NCBI GenBank assembly: GCA_964438995.1
Contig: CAYTMQ010000001.1
Coordinates: 558,001 to 622,000 of the forward strand
Length of the DNA: 64,000 nucleotides
Direction: 5' to 3'
From: JABMMZ01 sp964438995
Lineage (GTDB): Bacteria > Bacteroidota > Bacteroidia > NS11-12g > UBA955
The notes under the pieces were generated by a model. It was not told the origin of the DNA. It saw only the letters and a program-made list of their open reading frames with translations, and made no database searches. Below, in pieces: positions 15,431 to 23,530 of the stretch (positions are counted from its first letter, which is position 1; the number at the start of each line of letters is the position of its first letter). Made by a program: the position numbers and the translations under genes.

Positions 15431-16228
15431 TTATTTAAATTCAGGTAATAGTTTCTGCAACCATTCAATTTGCTTCTGTTCATTTGGTTGATTGAAATAG
15501 TCTCCTTTATATTTCTGGATATAGTCTAATGCTTGTCTAACTCCAGCGCGATTGCCGGCCAAATCGTTCATTACACTTAGATACTTTTCGAATAGATTGT
15601 CACCATAATAAAAAGGTCTGTCTATGATCCATTTTTCCATTTCGTATGAATCAAAAACTCTACCCGAAGTAGAATTCCAATGTTTACACAACCGAATAAC
15701 ATTTCTAACAATATTGTTCCCATAAGCTTGATTTTTTCTGGAAAGTTCATCGTTTAAGTCATTAGGAATAGTTGTTCGCCAGCTGTCATTTGCATTCGGG
15801 ATGTAGTATGTTTTACTACCCCAAAATTCATCAGTATAACAAGGAACAACATCAAACATGATATGATTTAGTTCAAGTTTAACAGTTGGGAAATCCTTTT
15901 TTACAACTGAAAGCGGATATGATTTTGCCAACGCATCAACAATGTTCTTTCGATAAGTGCCAGGAGTTTTCTTACCGTTGACAGTATTGAAAATTACAAG
16001 TAAATCAACGTCTGAATTTGAATCGTAAATTCTCGGAAGGATTGTATTACGAGTGTATGAGCCAAAAATCTTAACTTCTTTGGCTTCATTATAGAGTTTG
16101 TCATGTAACACCTTTTGAAGTTGAGTAAGTGACCCCACAATTCGTTCTCTTTCAGTGCTGGTATAGCCTAAAACAAGTTGCTGTTGGGCAAAAGTGATTA
16201 GTTTGTTATTGATACTTATTGATGCCAT
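15431..16228 (-). CDS. SMODS nucleotidyltransferase (CD-NTase, CBASS-type cyclase)
   Basis: The 265-residue protein has the nucleotidyltransferase core of cGAS/DncV-like enzymes: GSYTRNT at residues 56-62 and the metal-binding carboxylates D73 and D75 (SDVDLLV), with the third, D126, in the strand IMFDVVP. These enzymes make cyclic di- or trinucleotides on phage infection. It lies 3 bp from a SLATT two-TM gene, the typical effector partner, so the two form a minimal type I CBASS-like unit. Helper genes for type II or III (E1/E2, HORMA/TRIP13) are absent. The second messenger made is unknown. Confidence 0.85.
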   Translation of the reverse strand: MASISINNKLITFAQQQLVLGYTSTERERIVGSLTQLQKVLHDKLYNEAKEVKIFGSYTRNTILPRIYDSNSDVDLLVIFNTVNGKKTPGTYRKNIVDALAKSYPLSVVKKDFPTVKLELNHIMFDVVPCYTDEFWGSKTYYIPNANDSWRTTIPNDLNDELSRKNQAYGNNIVRNVIRLCKHWNSTSGRVFDSYEMEKWIIDRPFYYGDNLFEKYLSVMNDLAGNRAGVRQALDYIQKYKGDYFNQPNEQKQIEWLQKLLPEFK

Positions 16229-16231
16229 GTT

Positions 16232-16699
16232 TTAACTTCTTAAAAACCAGTTGTCTGTTTCGGGGTCATTATTCTCAATTACTTTCTTTGCCCACTTTCT
16301 TGCGTAACTTGGAATTTCAGGCTTTTCACTTTGATCAAACTGGCTTACTTTTTCACTAAGTTGTTCTACCTGTGTTTTGTCGCAATCACTTAAAAAGTAG
16401 CAGGTTCTTATTTCTTTGTGTAATGCTAAATACTTTTCGGCTGCTTCTTTTTGCTTAGCTCTGTAATTTTTACCTTCGCCTTCGTTCCAAAGCAACAACG
16501 CAATTGTTCCGAATAAGCCGACTGCTGAAAGAATTTTGTCAGCTAAAGGGTGAACGCCAATTATACATAACACATTAAGAAAAGCACAACTCCAAATAGT
16601 ATAAGTAACTAATTGCCTTCTAAGATCACATGCTTTGAAATGACCTTTTGCAGAGAATATAGTTTCTTCTCCAAGTTTACGTAAAAGTTCTTTACTCAT
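16232..16699 (-). CDS. SLATT-domain two-TM effector of the CBASS-like unit
   Basis: This 155-residue protein has two close transmembrane helices (about residues 31-49 and 55-71), a polar helical N-terminus, and a long charged C-terminal helix-rich tail (residues 75-155). That is the SLATT fold (SMODS- and SLOG-associating two-TM effector). Such proteins are thought to form pores or disrupt the inner membrane when the cognate nucleotide signal appears, causing abortive infection. The adjacent SMODS gene makes the match firm. Its gaps to both neighbours are under 6 bp. Mechanism is inferred from the family. Confidence 0.8.
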   Translation of the reverse strand: MSKELLRKLGEETIFSAKGHFKACDLRRQLVTYTIWSCAFLNVLCIIGVHPLADKILSAVGLFGTIALLLWNEGEGKNYRAKQKEAAEKYLALHKEIRTCYFLSDCDKTQVEQLSEKVSQFDQSEKPEIPSYARKWAKKVIENNDPETDNWFLRS

Positions 16700-16704
16700 A
16701 TTAG

Positions 16705-17118
16705 TTAGTATTCACATCCATCATGGTTAAAAGAATCAGTTATTAAACCTTCATTTATCATTTTTGAAACAAACCCTGGTGCTTCTTCTGTTAAATGACT
16801 TCCATCATTTCTTACAATTCCATCATTAGGCCTCGTATATATTGAAGATCCGGTGTATTCAGTGAAAAATTCCAATGCAGCCCTTCCAAGTCCTAAGTTT
16901 TTGAATTGCAATGGAACGTACATTCTAGCCAATAGGTAATTTTTGTAATTTTCTGTTTCATCAATAAAATTAAATTCTCCATCAAGTTTTTCTCTTTTAA
17001 TATTATAGAATTTAATTTCGCTAAAATCATCTTCAAGTTTTAATATTACATGGGTATTTCCAATGACTTTATATATTCTTTCAAGTTCATTCTCATGTAT
17101 TAGTTCTGCTCTTGCCAT
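16705..17118 (-). CDS. GNAT-like protein (137 aa) inside the restriction operon
   Basis: A 137-residue protein between hsdS and the SLATT gene. The middle reads ARMYVPLQFKNLGLGRAALE (residues 64-83), which resembles the acetyl-CoA-binding turn and following helix of GNAT acetyltransferases, though Lys-Asn-Leu-Gly-Leu-Gly only approximates the usual R/Q-x-x-G-x-G/A. The N-terminal half looks beta-rich. Gaps of 2 and 5 bp place it firmly in the operon. It may modify or guard a defence protein, or be a toxin-like acetyltransferase. The family call is tentative. Confidence 0.55.
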   Translation of the reverse strand: MARAELIHENELERIYKVIGNTHVILKLEDDFSEIKFYNIKREKLDGEFNFIDETENYKNYLLARMYVPLQFKNLGLGRAALEFFTEYTGSSIYTRPNDGIVRNDGSHLTEEAPGFVSKMINEGLITDSFNHDGCEY

Positions 17119-17120
17119 AA

Positions 17121-18290
17121 TTATATTTCAATTTTTACTTCCCCACTCATCAACTTAGGTAGCAATGTTTCCCGAGTTTTTATAAGAGTTTTTATTTGAA
17201 CGTTATTTGCAATAATTTTATCAATTATAGGTTCAACTTGTTTGGTCATAATTTTTAATTCTTCAGGGCTTGGAACTAATACAATTGCTTCGTCTAAATC
17301 TCCACGTTTTATATGTCCCATTGTGGTTGCATGACTGGAAGCAATAGAGATGAATTCAGCTAAGTGATGCTTGCACCACAAATAGTAGAACCATTTTGGG
17401 AAATCGGAAGATGTAACCTTAAACAAATGTTGGTTTAGAATGCAATCCTGTCCATCCCAGATTTTGACCATTAATGAAGCCGACCAAGCAAAAATTACAT
17501 CGCCGTTTTGTACTATGTATTCGGGTTTTACATCTTTTCTTGCCCAATCTGAGTTTTCTGTAATGCCGCTACTCAATTCTTTTATTTTCAAAACAGGCAA
17601 CTTGTCAATTCCATTTATAGGGGGATACTTTTGACAAGCAAGACCATTTAAGAAATTAGCTATTTTACTCAAAGTCATGGTGCACCATTCCTCCTTCGCT
17701 TCCTCCACAAACCACTGCCTAAACAGCGTTTCAGCCATTTTTTCTAAGGTGGCGTTTTGTCGGTGGAGAAGGTCTATTTTATCGTCTAAACTACTGAGGA
17801 CAGAGGCAATGGCAGTTTGAGTTTCTTTTTTAGGAATTGCTAATTCTATTTGTTTAAAATCCTTTAAGACTATTCTAGGAACCCCAGAACCACCAACAAA
17901 ATTAGTCAAGATTAAATCCTTGGTTGATGGTTCCTTTAAGGCATAAACTAAAAAAGTTGGGTCTACTTTTTCTTTTTTGGGTCTTACAATAGCGATGGAT
18001 GATAATAAAACATAATTTGGATTTTCTTTTACCCTAAAAATGTGCTTTAAAACTGAACCATCTTTTGCAATAAGAATATCATCTATTTCAGGTTGGCAGC
18101 CTGCTTTAACAAGGTTTTGAAAGTCTTCATTTGAAATAGTTTTTGCATTTTTATAAGCAAATCCTTGTTCTTGCATATCTTTAACAGAAAACATTGGGAA
18201 TCCATCTTTATATTCACTTGGACTATGGTGAGCCCCATCAGTAACTTTCGTGGTTAATTCAGACAATCTCATCGTAATCCAATCATTCAT
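17121..18290 (-). CDS. hsdS: Type I restriction-modification specificity subunit S
   Basis: The 389-residue protein has the two-repeat HsdS plan: a first target-recognition domain (residues 1-150), a conserved helical spacer (ASVLSSLDDKIDLLHRQNAT near 165-190), a second target-recognition domain (about 205-340), and a C-terminal helix (IKTLIKTRETLLPKLMSGE). It overlaps hsdM by 8 bp. It reads the DNA target for both methylation and cutting. Both halves are present and full length, so the bipartite target is intact; its sequence cannot be predicted by eye. Confidence 0.95.
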   Translation of the reverse strand: MNDWITMRLSELTTKVTDGAHHSPSEYKDGFPMFSVKDMQEQGFAYKNAKTISNEDFQNLVKAGCQPEIDDILIAKDGSVLKHIFRVKENPNYVLLSSIAIVRPKKEKVDPTFLVYALKEPSTKDLILTNFVGGSGVPRIVLKDFKQIELAIPKKETQTAIASVLSSLDDKIDLLHRQNATLEKMAETLFRQWFVEEAKEEWCTMTLSKIANFLNGLACQKYPPINGIDKLPVLKIKELSSGITENSDWARKDVKPEYIVQNGDVIFAWSASLMVKIWDGQDCILNQHLFKVTSSDFPKWFYYLWCKHHLAEFISIASSHATTMGHIKRGDLDEAIVLVPSPEELKIMTKQVEPIIDKIIANNVQIKTLIKTRETLLPKLMSGEVKIEI

Positions 18291-19824
18291 TGACTTTTAT
18301 TTTTAAAAGGTTAATGGCAATAATTTCATTGAGTTTGGTTTCCTCTTTTATTTGAGCTTCAAACTCAGCTTTTAAGCTTGTAAAACGCTCTGCAAAATTG
18401 AAGTCATCTTCTTCATCCGGCAATCCAACATATCTACCTGGAGTAAGCACATAATCCAATTCTTTCACTTTGTTGATAGGGGCAGAAGCACAAAATCCGG
18501 CAATATCTTCGTATTTGCCATCAATGTTTCTCCAGTTGTGGTAAGTGTTTGCAATTTTATCGATATCTTCTTGTGAAAGTTCACGGGTTCTGCGGTTAAT
18601 TAGATGTCCCAAATTACGAGCATCTATAAATAATATTTCTTTGCTGCGATCTCTAAAATTTCCATTTTTCCTATTTCGACTCATAAACCATAAAGCTGCC
18701 GGAATCTGAGTGTTTAAAAACAACTTTGCCGGAAGGTTGACAATGCAATCAATCAATCCATTTTCTACGAGTTCTTTTCTTATTTCACCTTCACCTGATG
18801 TTTTAGAAGTTAAAGCGCCTTTTGCCAATACTACGCCTGCTTGTCCGTTAGGTGCTAAGTGATAAATAAAATGTTGCATCCAGGCAAAGTTGGCATTTCC
18901 TGCCGGAGGTATGCCATATTGCCAACGTCCATCTTTTCGTAATTGCTCACCGCTCCAATCACTTATATTGAATGGCGGATTTGCAATGATGTAATCTGCT
19001 TTGAGATCGATATGGGCATCATTCAAAAACGAACCTTCTTTATTCCATTTCACTTGTGAGCTATCAATACCTCGAATAGCCAAATTCATTTTGGCCAATC
19101 GCCATGTAGTTTGGTTACTCTCTTGTCCATAAATTGAAATGTCATTTACTTTACCTTGGTGTTCTAATACTAACTTTTCAGATTGAACAAACATCCCACC
19201 TGAACCGCAGCATGGGTCAAATACTCGACCTTTGTATGGCTCTAGCATTCTTACCAACAATTCTACAATACTTCTTGGCGTGTAAAATTGTCCGCCTTGT
19301 TTTCCTTCGGCTAAAGCAAATTCACCTAGAAAATACTCGAATACATGTCCAAGCACATCAGCACTTCTTGATTTAGCATCACCTAATGCAATATTGCCAA
19401 CTAGGTCTATCAATTCTCCTAAACTAGTAGGGTCTAAATTTTGGCGAGCAAATACTTTCGGTAATACACCTTTCAAAGAAGCATTTTCTTTTTCAATGGC
19501 ATCCATCGCATCATCCACAAACTTGCCAATTTCCGGCTGCTTAGCTTTTGTTAACAGATAACTCCACCGTGCTTCTTGCGGAACAAAGAATACATTTTCA
19601 GCTTTGTATTCGTCTTTGTCTTCCGGATCTGCTCCATTGGCTTCATCTTCTTTTAATTTTAGATACAATTCTTCAAAAGAATCTGATATGTATTTCAAAA
19701 AGATTAAACCTAAAACAACATGTTTGTATTCTGCTGCATCAATATTTTTGCGGAGTTTATCCGCTGCTTTCCATAATTGTTTCTCTAAAGGTTCTTCTGT
19801 CGTTGCTTTCTTGCTTTTAGCCAT
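18283..19824 (-). CDS. hsdM: Type I restriction-modification methyltransferase subunit M
   Basis: The 513-residue protein carries an N-terminal HsdM helical domain (residues 10-140), then an N6-adenine methylase with the AdoMet motif DPCCGSGGM at 203-211 and the catalytic NPPF at 282-285. It is the first gene of a seven-gene operon that runs to hsdR. Its start faces a 240-bp divergent intergenic region with paired TTGTACAA palindromes. HsdM2S methylates host adenines at the target and, with HsdR, restricts foreign DNA. Confidence 0.97.
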   Translation of the reverse strand: MAKSKKATTEEPLEKQLWKAADKLRKNIDAAEYKHVVLGLIFLKYISDSFEELYLKLKEDEANGADPEDKDEYKAENVFFVPQEARWSYLLTKAKQPEIGKFVDDAMDAIEKENASLKGVLPKVFARQNLDPTSLGELIDLVGNIALGDAKSRSADVLGHVFEYFLGEFALAEGKQGGQFYTPRSIVELLVRMLEPYKGRVFDPCCGSGGMFVQSEKLVLEHQGKVNDISIYGQESNQTTWRLAKMNLAIRGIDSSQVKWNKEGSFLNDAHIDLKADYIIANPPFNISDWSGEQLRKDGRWQYGIPPAGNANFAWMQHFIYHLAPNGQAGVVLAKGALTSKTSGEGEIRKELVENGLIDCIVNLPAKLFLNTQIPAALWFMSRNRKNGNFRDRSKEILFIDARNLGHLINRRTRELSQEDIDKIANTYHNWRNIDGKYEDIAGFCASAPINKVKELDYVLTPGRYVGLPDEEDDFNFAERFTSLKAEFEAQIKEETKLNEIIAINLLKIKVNE

Positions 19825-19874
19825 AGTCTATTTCTTCCAAATGGAATTCATTGTGTTGTTGTTAAATAATTGGG

Positions 19875-20018
19875 GTTATAAGTGTTTTCCCTATAACTCG
19901 TTTTAGTTATTTATAAATACTTATAAATGTTTGCGGGAAATACGTTAAAATCTATGATTTTTCCAAATTGCACTATGAATTAAATAAATTGTACAAGAAA
20001 ACATACTTTATTGTACAA
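19875..20018. promoter_or_regulatory. Divergent control region of hsdM: paired TTGTACAA palindromes
   Basis: TTGTACAA, a perfect 8-bp palindrome, occurs at 19989-19996 and 20011-20018, 22 bp (two turns) apart. Nearer hsdM lies an inverted repeat GTTATA (19875-19880) / TATAAC (19892-19897). These sit between hsdM (leftward) and the small gene at 20066 (rightward), so they may set the timing of restriction relative to methylation, or control the rightward gene. A TAAATTTG -7-like box for the rightward gene is at 20051-20058. Confidence 0.5.
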
Positions 20019-20065
20019 AATAAAAAATAACAACCTATTATTTGCATAGCTAAATTTGTATTTAA

Positions 20066-20440
20066 ATGAAATCAACTATAATTGGTAACTGGGTTGATTC
20101 GGTTACAAAAGAAAAAATTCAAATTCGACGTAAATCAGGAGATACATATTGGATGTATTTTGTTAATTCTACCAAAAAACCAATTTATTTTAGTTGGTTA
20201 ATAGATGGGATAAGAATTCAGCCTAGTATTGGTGGACATGTTCCGGGTGTTTTTAATGAAGATGGAACAAAAGCAATAGATTATTCAGAAGATCAATATG
20301 ATTTATTGTTAAATAGCGAGACTTATTTTTTATTTTGCTTAAAAAATGGGGCGTTTTTTAAAAGATTTAATTTTCATTCTTCAGATTCTCTCCAAAACAA
20401 TTTTGATTTTTCAAGGCTGATTATTCATAACGTATCATAA
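20066..20440 (+). CDS. Hypothetical protein (124 aa), divergent from the hsd operon
   Basis: I do not recognise this 124-residue protein. It has no signal peptide or membrane helix. It looks beta-rich, with many aromatic residues (WMYFV, YFSWL, YFLFCL), like a small barrel or sandwich fold. The first strand MKSTIIGNWVDSVTKEKIQI resembles openings of small lipocalin-like domains, but no firm family can be named. A TAAATTTG -7-like box lies 8 bp upstream of the ATG, which would give a very short leader. Being divergent from hsdM, it could be a regulator or accessory of the defence operon; that is a guess. Confidence 0.55.
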   Translation: MKSTIIGNWVDSVTKEKIQIRRKSGDTYWMYFVNSTKKPIYFSWLIDGIRIQPSIGGHVPGVFNEDGTKAIDYSEDQYDLLLNSETYFLFCLKNGAFFKRFNFHSSDSLQNNFDFSRLIIHNVS

Positions 20441-20474
20441 TTATTTGCTACCAAAATGATTATTTTGACACCCG

Positions 20475-20496
20475 TTTGATACCGAACGGTATCAAA
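20475..20496. promoter_or_regulatory. 22-bp near-perfect palindrome TTTGATACCG-aa-CGGTATCAAA
   Basis: TTTGATACCG (20475-20484) and CGGTATCAAA (20487-20496) are perfect 10-bp inverted arms separated by AA. The site is more GC-rich than its surroundings, lies between the small gene at 20066 and a strong terminator, and has no gene over it. It could be an operator, a recombinase core site, or the first stem of a short non-coding RNA that ends at the terminator. Confidence 0.6.
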
Positions 20497-20563
20497 AAAT
20501 TCGGGAGGCGTTGTGCTGCAACAGATTGAAACATAGGTGGTTTCGACCCCTACGGACTACTAG

Positions 20564-20598
20564 AAAAAAGCTCGAAACAACGTTTCGAGCTTTTTTTT
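20564..20598 (+). terminator. Strong intrinsic terminator
   Basis: GCTCGAAAC (20570-20578) and GTTTCGAGC (20582-20590) form a perfect 9-bp stem with an AAC loop, preceded by a run of A and followed by eight T. It is well over 100 bp past the nearest stop codon (20440), so it may end a separate small RNA rather than the upstream mRNA. The A and T runs make it work in either direction. Confidence 0.85.
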
Positions 20599-20926
20599 GA
20601 CCGTAAAAATCTCCGCTCACCGCACTCAAACTCGCTCTGAATATTGGAATTTATTCTTTGATTTTTATAAAGATATATTAATGATTTATTAAAAAGATCG
20701 GGACTGTCTTACTCAAAATCTTTGAGTTTGATAGTAAAAAAGCAATGTCTAAAATCATATAAATTCAAATTGTTTAAAAAGTCATAGATTATAAAATAGC
20801 AATATGCAATTTTATACGAGTGATTATGGGATGTCTATTGGTAATTTAAATTAGGTTTATAGGTAAATGAATTAAGTGTTTTAATTTTTTATAAATGCCA
20901 ATTTAATTATAATTGCAAGTAATTAA
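20599..20926. other. Intergenic stretch with one small hairpin
   Basis: No gene is supported here. The only structure I see is a 7-bp hairpin, ACTCAAA (20711-20717) with TTTGAGT (20721-20727), without a T run. The stretch is AT-rich and ends at the in-frame stop (20924-20926) that limits the HNH reading frame. No clear TAnnTTTG box was found before the HNH gene. Confidence 0.5.
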
Positions 20927-20938
20927 AACTATAATCAA

Positions 20939-21841
20939 CTGGAAAAACTCCCATTCATACCAAATCATATTTACAATAGACGCAGAGATATTCATGGTGT
21001 CTATAAAGGAAATTGGCAAGGAGGAATTTGTCCAAGCAGCACACATCCTTACATTTTTATTTTTACTGGTGATTCAGGTAGACAGCATGGTTATGATGAT
21101 TATTGGGACAATAAGGATGTGTTTTCATATACAGGTGAAGGTCAAATTGGCGATATGCAGTTTGTAAGAGGAAATCTTGCTTTGAGACAACATGTAGAAC
21201 AAGGTAAGCGTGTATTTTTATTTGAGAAAGTCGGTAATATGTCAGGCTTTGTTAGGTTCAGATGTGAACTTGAAGTTTTCGATGCCGATTATTTTGAAGC
21301 TATTGATAGGGAAGGGAATTTAAGAGTAGCAATAAAATTCTTCTTTAAAATCAAAGGACAAGCAACACCTTATTTGGTTCCTAGTTCGGAGAGGTTATTT
21401 AATACTGAAGATCCAAAGTTAATCTATGATACTATTTTGCCTAAAATAACCGAAAGAACAGGGTTAGTAACAAGTAGAGTTGGTCAAGGTGCATATAGAA
21501 AACGTGTAGTGTATCATTGGGATGGTAAATGTGCAGTTACAGGGTTCAATAAATTAGAAATCTTAATAGCTTCACATATTTTGCCATGGGCAGAAGCAGA
21601 CCATCACCAACGAATGGATGTACACAATGGATTATTGCTTTCACCAACTTATGATGCATTATTTGACAAGCATTTGATAAGTTTTGAGAAGAATGGGGAA
21701 ATTATTTTATCTGATAAAATTGAAACCTCAGCTTACGAAAAAATAGGCGTAAGTGGAAATGAAAAAATTAGAAATTTAACAGAACAAAATAATACTTATT
21801 TAGATTTTCATCGTTCAACTTTTAATAATAATGCTTATTAA
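20939..21841 (+). CDS. HNH restriction endonuclease with no usual start codon
   Basis: The frame is open from 20927 to 21841. The N-terminal part reads IYNRRRDIHGVYKGNWQGGI, then THPYIFIFTG and GYDDYWDN, a block I recognise from the YDG/SRA-like N-terminal domain of HNH endonucleases. The C-terminal nuclease contains KRVVYHWDGKCAVTG, ASHILPWAEA and HNGLLLSPTYDALFDKHLI, the HNH core. The only ATG, GTG or TTG start in the frame is the GTG at 21119, which would remove the conserved first 60 residues. CTG at 20939 is given here as the most likely start, but ATA or ATT, or loss of the start by mutation, are possible. It probably restricts modified DNA and closes the defence block. Confidence 0.75.
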   Translation: MEKLPFIPNHIYNRRRDIHGVYKGNWQGGICPSSTHPYIFIFTGDSGRQHGYDDYWDNKDVFSYTGEGQIGDMQFVRGNLALRQHVEQGKRVFLFEKVGNMSGFVRFRCELEVFDADYFEAIDREGNLRVAIKFFFKIKGQATPYLVPSSERLFNTEDPKLIYDTILPKITERTGLVTSRVGQGAYRKRVVYHWDGKCAVTGFNKLEILIASHILPWAEADHHQRMDVHNGLLLSPTYDALFDKHLISFEKNGEIILSDKIETSAYEKIGVSGNEKIRNLTEQNNTYLDFHRSTFNNNAY

Positions 21842-21881
21842 TTAATTGAATGGACATACATAGAATGATAAAATGAGTGAT

Positions 21882-21927
21882 AATCAGGTTATGTCAATGA
21901 GTTTGGAAAAGTGTTTTTTGATTGATG
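21882..21927 (+). repeat. 46-bp copy of the 3' end of the downstream WG-repeat gene
   Basis: Bases 21882-21927 match 23388-23433, the last codons and stop of the WG-repeat gene, at 45 of 46 positions. Read in frame, the copy encodes the same C-terminal residues SGYVNEFGKVFFD with one change, and then a stop. It sits 40 bp after the HNH stop and before the complete gene. The simplest reading is the tail of a former tandem paralogue whose body was lost when the accessory island arrived. Confidence 0.8.
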
Positions 21928-21949
21928 GTATATAATTATCCTTAAATTT

Positions 21950-23431
21950 ATGAAAAAAATATCGCTAATATTTATTTTGATTTGTTTAAAAATACATGCT
22001 CAGCACCTAGTCCCATACAATTCTAAAGGTAAGTGGGGTTATGCCGATTCGGCTGGAAATATGGTGATAAAGCCGTTTACGGATTATCTGCCTGGTCAAT
22101 TTGAATTTGGTGGGTATGCTTTAGTGGTCGACTCGATGATGCATGGTTCGATAATCGATACTAAAGGAAATGTCATTGTCAATACACACCAGTATATTAC
22201 TATTGATAATGTCGTAAAAGGTAAATTGATTATACTGAATATAGGCAATTTTCATGGTCAGGTTTATGGCGCAAGAAAGGCAATTCTTAATGTGAAAGGC
22301 AATACCTTGATAAAACACCCTTTTGAGGCTTTTAGATTGGATGTAATGGACAAAAATAGGTTGGTGGTATATAATGGTGATACTTTATATCTATATCAGT
22401 TTATTCAAGAAACAAATGCATTAAGATTGATTAAGAAACATGTTGGTTGGAATTTTAGTTATTTTTTACATAAAAATGAAAATGGCAAACAGGTATATTA
22501 TGGTTATGTTATTGTAAGATATACCAACGAAGGCAATAAACCCGCGTGTTTTGATTTGAATGGAAAACCCTTGCCAACCTCTTTGGCTTATAGTGTAAGT
22601 TTACCAGAAGTTTCATCTGAACCTAGTGCACCAATGTATATTCAAACTACAGCTAGCTCTGAGCCTTACTGGGGTAAAAGAGACATTGTAGGCAGTAATA
22701 AAGAGAAGTATGAATATATTTCAAATAACTACTGGAAGCATAAGGAAGATGGGAAATATGCTATTTATATATCTAGCGATACAGGTGCTGTGGCCTTAAC
22801 AGATTATATTTATGATGTTGTTGAAATCGCTAATTATAAAGATAAACATAGCACCAAATTATATGGATTAGGAGCCTTTACTTCCCTTCAATTTTTGGTA
22901 AAAAGTAATGGGAAATATGGTATTAAGAGCACGAAAGAGTTGTTTAATATTCCAACTATCTATGATACCATTATTGTTCGGAACTTCTATCATTACATTG
23001 TAAGTCAAAATGGCGAGTGGTTTGTTTTAAATGCAAATGGTAGTCAGATTTCTTCAAAAGCTAGAGGTGAGTTTGTCGAACACAGTGATATGGTTTTTGA
23101 AGTAGATACCAATATCGTCATTGCCATTTCGACGGGCACGACTTCTGCATTGTGTTCCAATTTAAAAGACATAGATCAAGCCAAAGGTGATTTAAAATCT
23201 GGTGATAACGATTTGCGTTTAAAAACAAACAATGCTTCAATCTTTTGTTTTAAATTTTATCATCTGGATAATGGGATGCAAAATAGTGACTTGTGTGTTA
23301 TAAAAGGAAATTACACAGGAGTATATATAGAAAAAACACTATACATCAACCATGTAAAATATTACTATGTTGAGACAACAGATGGTAAATCAGGTTATGT
23401 CAATGAGTTTGGTAAAGTGTTTTTTGATTGA
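21950..23431 (+). CDS. Secreted WG-repeat protein
   Basis: The 493-residue protein has a signal peptide (about residues 1-17, ending near IHAQ) and several WG beta repeats: GKWGYADSAGNMVIKPFTDY at the start, and later NGKYGIKSTKE, NGEWFVLNANG and a final DGKSGYVNEFGKVFFD. WG repeats form beta-propeller-like surfaces for protein binding outside the cytoplasm or at the envelope. No enzyme motif is seen. The 3' end is duplicated upstream (21882-21927), a sign of past tandem copies. It is followed by a MORN-type gene of similar character. Confidence 0.8.
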   Translation: MKKISLIFILICLKIHAQHLVPYNSKGKWGYADSAGNMVIKPFTDYLPGQFEFGGYALVVDSMMHGSIIDTKGNVIVNTHQYITIDNVVKGKLIILNIGNFHGQVYGARKAILNVKGNTLIKHPFEAFRLDVMDKNRLVVYNGDTLYLYQFIQETNALRLIKKHVGWNFSYFLHKNENGKQVYYGYVIVRYTNEGNKPACFDLNGKPLPTSLAYSVSLPEVSSEPSAPMYIQTTASSEPYWGKRDIVGSNKEKYEYISNNYWKHKEDGKYAIYISSDTGAVALTDYIYDVVEIANYKDKHSTKLYGLGAFTSLQFLVKSNGKYGIKSTKELFNIPTIYDTIIVRNFYHYIVSQNGEWFVLNANGSQISSKARGEFVEHSDMVFEVDTNIVIAISTGTTSALCSNLKDIDQAKGDLKSGDNDLRLKTNNASIFCFKFYHLDNGMQNSDLCVIKGNYTGVYIEKTLYINHVKYYYVETTDGKSGYVNEFGKVFFD

Positions 23432-23530
23432 TGAATTAAAGCCATTGGTGAAAACATCTATCAAAAAAATATCTTAATTTTGGAGACTTTTAAGTAACAA
23501 AAACTAAAATTCTCAATCCCAAAAGTCGAC

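Noticed and set aside
20500..20560. tRNA gene or its 3' end
   Set aside because: A GGTTTCGACCCC segment resembles a T-loop, but no acceptor pairing, anticodon arm or full cloverleaf can be drawn.
20927..21119. Frameshift in the HNH gene
   Set aside because: The frame is continuous from 20927 to the stop; only a standard start codon is lacking.
20913..21167. Separate 84-codon gene before the HNH gene
   Set aside because: It is out of frame with the recognisable HNH N-terminal domain encoded by the same bases.
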